8,802 nucleotides of DNA from contig JACKCH010000040.1 in NCBI GenBank assembly GCA_020634115.1, positions 1 to 8,802 of the forward strand, read 5' to 3'. The notes beneath the pieces were generated by a model. That model was not told the DNA's origin. It did not search any database and was given only the letters and a program-made list of their open reading frames with translations. Positions 5,035 through 8,802 of this stretch are shown piece by piece (position 1 is the stretch's first letter; each line of letters opens with the position of its first letter). The DNA is from Anaerolineaceae bacterium. Its GTDB lineage: Bacteria; Chloroflexota; Anaerolineae; Aggregatilineales; Phototrophicaceae. A program made the position numbers and the translations under genes.

Positions 5035-6432
5035 TTAATGTTCCGCCCCATCCGGGAAAATCTTGCCGGGGTTGAGGATGCCGTTCGGGTCGAGTGTCTG
5101 CTTGATGGCGCGCATCACGTTCAGCCCTTCGCCATGTTCGGCAAGCATGTAACGCGCCTTGCCGATGCCGACGCCGTGTTCCCCGGTGGATGTGCCGCCC
5201 AATTCCAGCGCCCGCATCACAATCAGGCTGTTGACGGCCAGCGCCTGCTCGTATTCGTCGGGGCTACCATAGGGGAACTCAACATGCACGTTACCATCCC
5301 CAGCATGGCCGATCATGTAGGACGGCACGCCTCGTTCCCGCCGGGTGTCCTCTACAAAGGCGATCAGTTCCGGGTAGGCACTGATGGGGACAGCCACATC
5401 ATTAATGAAGAACTGTTTGTCCGGGTGGCTGCGCACCATGATCTCATACGAGTGATGGCGAGCGTGCCACAGTTTCTTGCGGGCGGCGTGGTCGGTGGTG
5501 GACTGGAAACTCAATGCGCCCATTTCGTCGCAAATTTCTTTCACAATTTCCAGCCCCATCGCCAGCGAGTCTTCCTGTGCCGCCTGGAACTCCATGAATA
5601 TCGTCGGGCGTTCTTCCAGGTCAATCCCTTCGGTCTGACTCAGCATCGCACAGTGGGCGGCATCCACAAATTCCAGCGCGGAGGGGTCGAGTCCGCTGCC
5701 GCGCACGGCGACCACTGTCTCCACCGCCGCATTCACGGAGGGGAAGGTCGCCACCACCGCGCTCATAAAGGTCGGCACCGGCACGAGTTTAAGGGTCGCT
5801 TCGGTAATCACCCCCAGCGTACCTTCGCTGCCCACAAACAGGTGCAGCAAATCATAGCCTGCCGACTGCTTGACGGAGCGTGACCCGACATGAATCAGGC
5901 GGCCATCCGCCAGCGCGACTTCCATCCGCAGCACGTTGTCCTTACTCGCGCCGTATTTCACAGTGCGGATACCAGAGGCGTTGTTCGCCAGCATCCCGCC
6001 GATGGAGGCATTCGCGCCGGGGTCGGGTGGGAAAAACAGGCCATACCGCGCCAACTGCTCGTTCAAGTCTTTGTGGCCGATCCCCGGCTGCACCGTCACC
6101 TGGAAGTCATCGGCGTGAACGGCGACGATTTTCGTCATACGCTCAAAGGACATCAGGATACCGCCATGCAGCGGAATCGAATTGCCTTCCAACCCAGTGC
6201 CGACACCCCAGGGCGTCACCGCGATCCGCTGTTCATTTGCCAACCGCAGCACATCCGCGACTTGGCGGGATTCCTGCGGCCAGATGACGACCTCCGCTGG
6301 GCAGGCGGCGTGCTGGGATTGGTCGCGGGCGTGCAGGTCAATGTCAGCGCGTGCAGTACTGACATTAGCTTCGCCCAGAATCGTGACGAGTTGGGCGATA
6401 ATTTCCGGGGTGAGGGGCGTAAAAGCAGTCAT
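5035..6432 (-). CDS. FAD-linked D-2-hydroxyacid (lactate/glycolate) dehydrogenase, GlcD/LDHD-like
   Basis: This 465-residue flavoprotein has an N-terminal PCMH-type FAD domain (about 40-220) and a C-terminal FAD-oxidase domain (about 225-460). FAD-binding signatures are PWGVGTGLEGNSIP (74-87), PDPGANASIGGMLANNASG (136-154) and GSEGTLGV (201-208). The substrate/metal region shows GHAGDGNVH (375-383) and GTSTGEHGVG (413-422), whose histidines and glutamate line the active site in D-lactate dehydrogenases, and the protein ends with LDPNGILNPGK. It should oxidise a D-2-hydroxyacid to the 2-oxoacid and pass electrons to a quinone, cytochrome or ferredoxin-type acceptor. D-lactate, glycolate and D-2-hydroxyglutarate are all possible, and no GlcE/GlcF subunit is present to favour glycolate. 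The single-chain layout is closer to mitochondrial LDHD/DLD. AGGAG lies 10 bases before the ATG at 6432. It is the first gene of an operon with the thioredoxin-like gene. Confidence 0.9.
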   Translation of the reverse strand: MTAFTPLTPEIIAQLVTILGEANVSTARADIDLHARDQSQHAACPAEVVIWPQESRQVADVLRLANEQRIAVTPWGVGTGLEGNSIPLHGGILMSFERMTKIVAVHADDFQVTVQPGIGHKDLNEQLARYGLFFPPDPGANASIGGMLANNASGIRTVKYGASKDNVLRMEVALADGRLIHVGSRSVKQSAGYDLLHLFVGSEGTLGVITEATLKLVPVPTFMSAVVATFPSVNAAVETVVAVRGSGLDPSALEFVDAAHCAMLSQTEGIDLEERPTIFMEFQAAQEDSLAMGLEIVKEICDEMGALSFQSTTDHAARKKLWHARHHSYEIMVRSHPDKQFFINDVAVPISAYPELIAFVEDTRRERGVPSYMIGHAGDGNVHVEFPYGSPDEYEQALAVNSLIVMRALELGGTSTGEHGVGIGKARYMLAEHGEGLNVMRAIKQTLDPNGILNPGKIFPDGAEH

Positions 6433-6467
6433 GGTGAATCGACTCCTGTGTTCATGCGAATGTGCCT

Positions 6468-6497
6468 ATCATAGCGCCTTTGGGGAGTACTTGTCGA
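6468..6497 (-). promoter_or_regulatory. Predicted promoter of the dehydrogenase-thioredoxin operon
   Basis: On the minus strand, TCGACA (6497-6492) and TATGAT (6473-6468) are 18 bases apart; each matches the sigma-70 consensus at 5 of 6 positions. The start point would be near 6461, giving a leader of about 28 bases that contains the AGGAG site (6447-6443). Confidence 0.5.
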
Positions 6498-6611
6498 AAA
6501 ATTGGCGATATGTGGCTAAGGTCTCATTTGATTCGCAGACATGTCGTCCATTACAATAGATTGCGAGACTCGATCTGCATCGTTTCTAGCCTCTTTTTAA
6601 TGTGGATGGGC

Positions 6612-6640
6612 TTGCTAGCCGTCTATATTTATATTAATAT
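6612..6640 (+). promoter_or_regulatory. Possible promoter of the histidine kinase gene in an AT-rich patch
   Basis: TTGCTA (6612-6617) and TAATAT (6635-6640) are 17 bases apart, each a 4-of-6 consensus match. The surrounding 6622-6645 stretch is almost purely A/T, unlike the coding DNA around it, and includes the 10-base palindrome ATATTAATAT (6631-6640). Several overlapping -10 registers are possible, so the exact boxes are uncertain. Confidence 0.35.
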
Positions 6641-6700
6641 GAGTATGAATCAGGTCAGAAACAACTGAGTCGTAAAACATTGAGTGTGTACAGGGATTGC

Positions 6701-8335
6701 ATGATACCAGACACCTTATTGGCACAGATACGCGCCGGAGATGCCCATTATCAGATCATCAGCGAACTAACCGGCGACGTAATTTTTCTGGCGGATACCG
6801 AAGGCCGCTACACGTATTTCACCACCAATGTGGCGGGAATGTGCGGCTACACTCCGACAGACATGATCGGTCAGCCGATGACGGCCCTCGTGCATCCTCA
6901 TTGGCGTGACCGCGCCACCCAGTTTTATGGCGACCAGTTACGGGAATACATTGAAGAAACCACCCTTGAACTGCCAGTGCTGACAGCACAACACGATGAA
7001 ATCTGGGTGCGGTTAATGGTGCGGCTGCTGCTGGAAGAGAACCGGCCAGCGGGGTATCTGGGCGTCGTCCGCGACATTACGGCGCATAAGCAGTCCATAA
7101 AGGAATGGGATGACCATATCCAGAGCCTCGAACTGCTGCGGCACGTCAACGATGAACTCATATACACTCTGAACCTCCCTTATGTGCTTTCGGTGGCGCT
7201 GGATGCAACCGTCCGCCTCACAGGAGCTGACGCTGGAGCAATCCACCTGCTGGAAGACCAGGGCGTACGTACCGTGCAGGTGATTGGGGCATTCCCGCCG
7301 AACCTGCTAAATACCTATGTAGACTCCAATAAGGGCATTGTCGGGCGGGTACTGCGTAGTGGCGAGGGAGAGCTTGTACTCGACGCGCCCAATGACCCGG
7401 ACTACCTGGCGCTGATACCGGGAATGAAGGCGCAGTTAACCGTCCCTCTGATCTCACAGAGCCAGCCGACCGGTGTGCTGAACGTACTGGCGAAAAAGCC
7501 GGATCGTTTTACCCAGGATAGTTTTGAACTGGTAAACATGCTGGCGCAGCGGGTGGCGATGGTGATTGACAATGCCCGCCTGTACCAGGAATCGCAGGAA
7601 CAGCTTCAGGAACTTCAGGAACTCTATGGCCGGGTGCGCGGGCTGGAACAGATCAAAACCGATATGATCCGCATCGCCGCCCATGACCTGCGGAACCCCC
7701 TCTCGAATATTCTCTCGGCAACCTACATCATGCAAACCACGCTGGGCGATGCGCCCACCGACCTGCAGCGGGAAATGCTGGATTCCATTGACCAGTCGGT
7801 GGCGCGGATGAAAAAGATCACCAGCGATATTCTTTCCCTGGAACGGATTGAAGAACTGGCGCAGCAACCTTTGAAAGATATCGTCGAGCTGGACAGCCTC
7901 ATCGCCCAGGCAATAATGGACTTCGAACGCCAGGCCAGCGAAAAAGGGATCGTCCTGGCGCAGCACGACCAGCCGGAAAACATTAAAGTGAAGGGTGACA
8001 GTGCCCAACTCGGTGAAGTGATTGCTAACCTGGTAAGCAACGCGATCAAATATACGCCCATCGGCGGCAGTGTAACCATCAGCCTGGAGGCAAAAGAAGG
8101 ACAAGCCATCTTTGAAGTAAAGGATACCGGCTATGGCATCCCGGAAGCCCTGCAAGGTCGCCTGTTCCAGCCATTCTTTCGCGCCAAGACTGCCGAAACC
8201 AGGAGCATTGAAGGTACCGGGCTGGGACTGCATCTCGTCAAAAACATCATCGAACGACACGGCGGTCAGATGCGTTTCCAGAGTGCCTATGGTAAGGGCA
8301 GCACATTTGGGTTTGATTTGCCGCTGGTGAAATAA
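6701..8335 (+). CDS. Soluble PAS-GAF sensor histidine kinase
   Basis: The product is 544 residues from the ATG at 6701. Domain order: PAS (about 13-127, ending GYLGVVRDIT), GAF (about 145-292, ending AQRVAMVIDNARLY), a Q/E/L-rich coiled coil (about 293-318), a HisKA dimerisation domain with the phosphoacceptor histidine in AAHDLRNPLSN (H328), and a HATPase_c domain. The ATPase shows the N box ANLVSNAIKYTP, G1 DTGYGIP (475-481), the F box FQPFFR and G2 GTGLGLHLV (505-513), so it should be active. There is no membrane segment, so it senses a cytoplasmic signal, probably through a small ligand or cofactor bound by PAS or GAF; the ligand is not evident. No response regulator is adjacent. In-frame TTG (6680) and GTG (6686) starts lie upstream, but AGGG 5 bases before the ATG at 6701 favours the ATG. 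The next gene begins 5 bases after the stop. Confidence 0.92.
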   Translation: MIPDTLLAQIRAGDAHYQIISELTGDVIFLADTEGRYTYFTTNVAGMCGYTPTDMIGQPMTALVHPHWRDRATQFYGDQLREYIEETTLELPVLTAQHDEIWVRLMVRLLLEENRPAGYLGVVRDITAHKQSIKEWDDHIQSLELLRHVNDELIYTLNLPYVLSVALDATVRLTGADAGAIHLLEDQGVRTVQVIGAFPPNLLNTYVDSNKGIVGRVLRSGEGELVLDAPNDPDYLALIPGMKAQLTVPLISQSQPTGVLNVLAKKPDRFTQDSFELVNMLAQRVAMVIDNARLYQESQEQLQELQELYGRVRGLEQIKTDMIRIAAHDLRNPLSNILSATYIMQTTLGDAPTDLQREMLDSIDQSVARMKKITSDILSLERIEELAQQPLKDIVELDSLIAQAIMDFERQASEKGIVLAQHDQPENIKVKGDSAQLGEVIANLVSNAIKYTPIGGSVTISLEAKEGQAIFEVKDTGYGIPEALQGRLFQPFFRAKTAETRSIEGTGLGLHLVKNIIERHGGQMRFQSAYGKGSTFGFDLPLVK

Positions 8336-8340
8336 TTGGC

Positions 8341-8802
8341 ATGACACAATGGATGCTCTATGGCGCGACAGGTTATTCCGGACGGCTACTGGCTGAGGAA
8401 GCCATTCGCCGAGGGCATCAGCCGTTGCTGGCCGGGCGTTCAGAGGAAAAACTCCAACCACTGGCTGAGTCACTCGGCCTGGAATACCGTGCCGTCCCGC
8501 TAGATGATGCTGAGGCGCTTACAAGAGCGGTTTCTCGTGTAGCGCTGGTACTGCACGCCGCCGGGCCATTTATGCAGACCAGCCCGCCCATGCTGGCGGC
8601 CTGCCTCTCCGCTGGGACGCACTATCTGGATATCACCGGGGAAATCCCCGTTCTCAGAAACATCTTCACATTTGACGAAGCCGCCCGCGAACGGGGAATC
8701 GCCCTGATTTCCGGCGTCGGCTTTGACGTGATTCCCACCGATTGTCTGTCGAGGTACGTGGCCGATCAAGTTTCGGGCGCGACAACGCTTGAACTGGCAT
8801 TT
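8341..8802 (+). CDS. Saccharopine dehydrogenase-like / trans-acting enoyl reductase-like NAD(P)-binding protein, 3' end cut
   Basis: The frame is open for 154 codons from the ATG at 8341 to the window edge. The N-terminus, MTQWMLYGATGYSGRLLAEEA, is a Rossmann nucleotide-binding fold with the GxTGxxG fingerprint at residues 8-14. A second strand ending in LAGRSEEKL carries an arginine (R33) of the kind that favours NADP. Later parts fit the saccharopine dehydrogenase NAD(P)-domain family: VLHAAGPFMQTSPPMLAACL, GTHYLDITGEI and GVGFDVIPTDC. That last motif is typical of the trans-acting enoyl reductase-like branch rather than true lysine-pathway enzymes. The substrate is unknown. The gene starts 5 bases after the kinase stop with only GGTGA (8326-8330), 10 bases upstream, as a possible ribosome binding site, so translational coupling to the kinase is likely. 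Confidence 0.85.
   Translation, partial: MTQWMLYGATGYSGRLLAEEAIRRGHQPLLAGRSEEKLQPLAESLGLEYRAVPLDDAEALTRAVSRVALVLHAAGPFMQTSPPMLAACLSAGTHYLDITGEIPVLRNIFTFDEAARERGIALISGVGFDVIPTDCLSRYVADQVSGATTLELAF

Noticed and set aside
4522..5883. 453-codon open frame on the plus strand
   Set aside because: It is antisense to both the thioredoxin-like and dehydrogenase genes and crosses their junction. Its translation is rich in H, R, Q and G with no recognisable domain, as expected of the complement of GC-rich coding DNA.
6510..6668. 52-codon plus-strand frame with a hydrophobic stretch (ICIVSSLFLMWMGLLAVYIYI), a possible small membrane protein before the kinase
   Set aside because: There is no ribosome binding site at the ATG. 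It overlaps the kinase promoter, and its hydrophobicity follows from the AT-rich patch. Conservation in relatives would revive it.
7454..8473. 339-codon open frame on the minus strand
   Set aside because: It is antisense to the well-supported histidine kinase and to the start of the next gene, and its translation shows no family motif.

Overview
The window is ordinary bacterial chromosome, moderately GC-rich, with seven protein genes and four well-defined intergenic regions. No RNA gene, CRISPR array, insertion sequence or phage gene was seen. A Chloroflexota host (Anaerolineae-like) is my best guess. It rests on a soluble PAS-GAF histidine kinase of a kind common there, on short GTAGGG-type palindromic repeats and a heptad repeat between genes, and on the gene mix. 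This is inference; no phylogenetic marker in the window settles it.

Layout. 1-518 (minus): the 5' part of thpR, an RNA 2',3'-cyclic phosphodiesterase cut by the window edge. 519-672: a divergent promoter region with back-to-back -35 boxes and an inverted repeat. 673-1557 (plus): a double-hotdog acyl-CoA/ACP thioesterase. 1558-2012: a repeat-rich non-coding stretch between convergent genes. 2013-4250 (minus): a PcrA/UvrD helicase. 4251-4470: its promoter region, another palindromic hairpin and a heptad repeat. 6432-5035 then 5022-4471 (minus): a two-gene operon of a GlcD/D-lactate-dehydrogenase-like flavoprotein followed by a membrane-anchored thioredoxin-like protein. 6433-6700: a divergent promoter region with an AT-rich patch. 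6701-8335 (plus): a soluble PAS-GAF sensor histidine kinase, followed 5 bases later by an NAD(P)-binding saccharopine-dehydrogenase/enoyl-reductase-like gene that runs off the right edge.

How the genes fit together. Most are housekeeping or stand-alone functions (RNA end processing, DNA repair, thioester hydrolysis, hydroxyacid oxidation). Two linkages deserve attention: flavoprotein with thioredoxin-like protein, and sensor kinase with oxidoreductase. I saw no convincing new multi-gene system. The least explained DNA is intergenic: a 28-bp perfect palindrome, GGTCA-centred direct repeats spaced 40/30/40, two sister hairpins on either side of the helicase gene, and a four-unit heptad array touching a stop codon.
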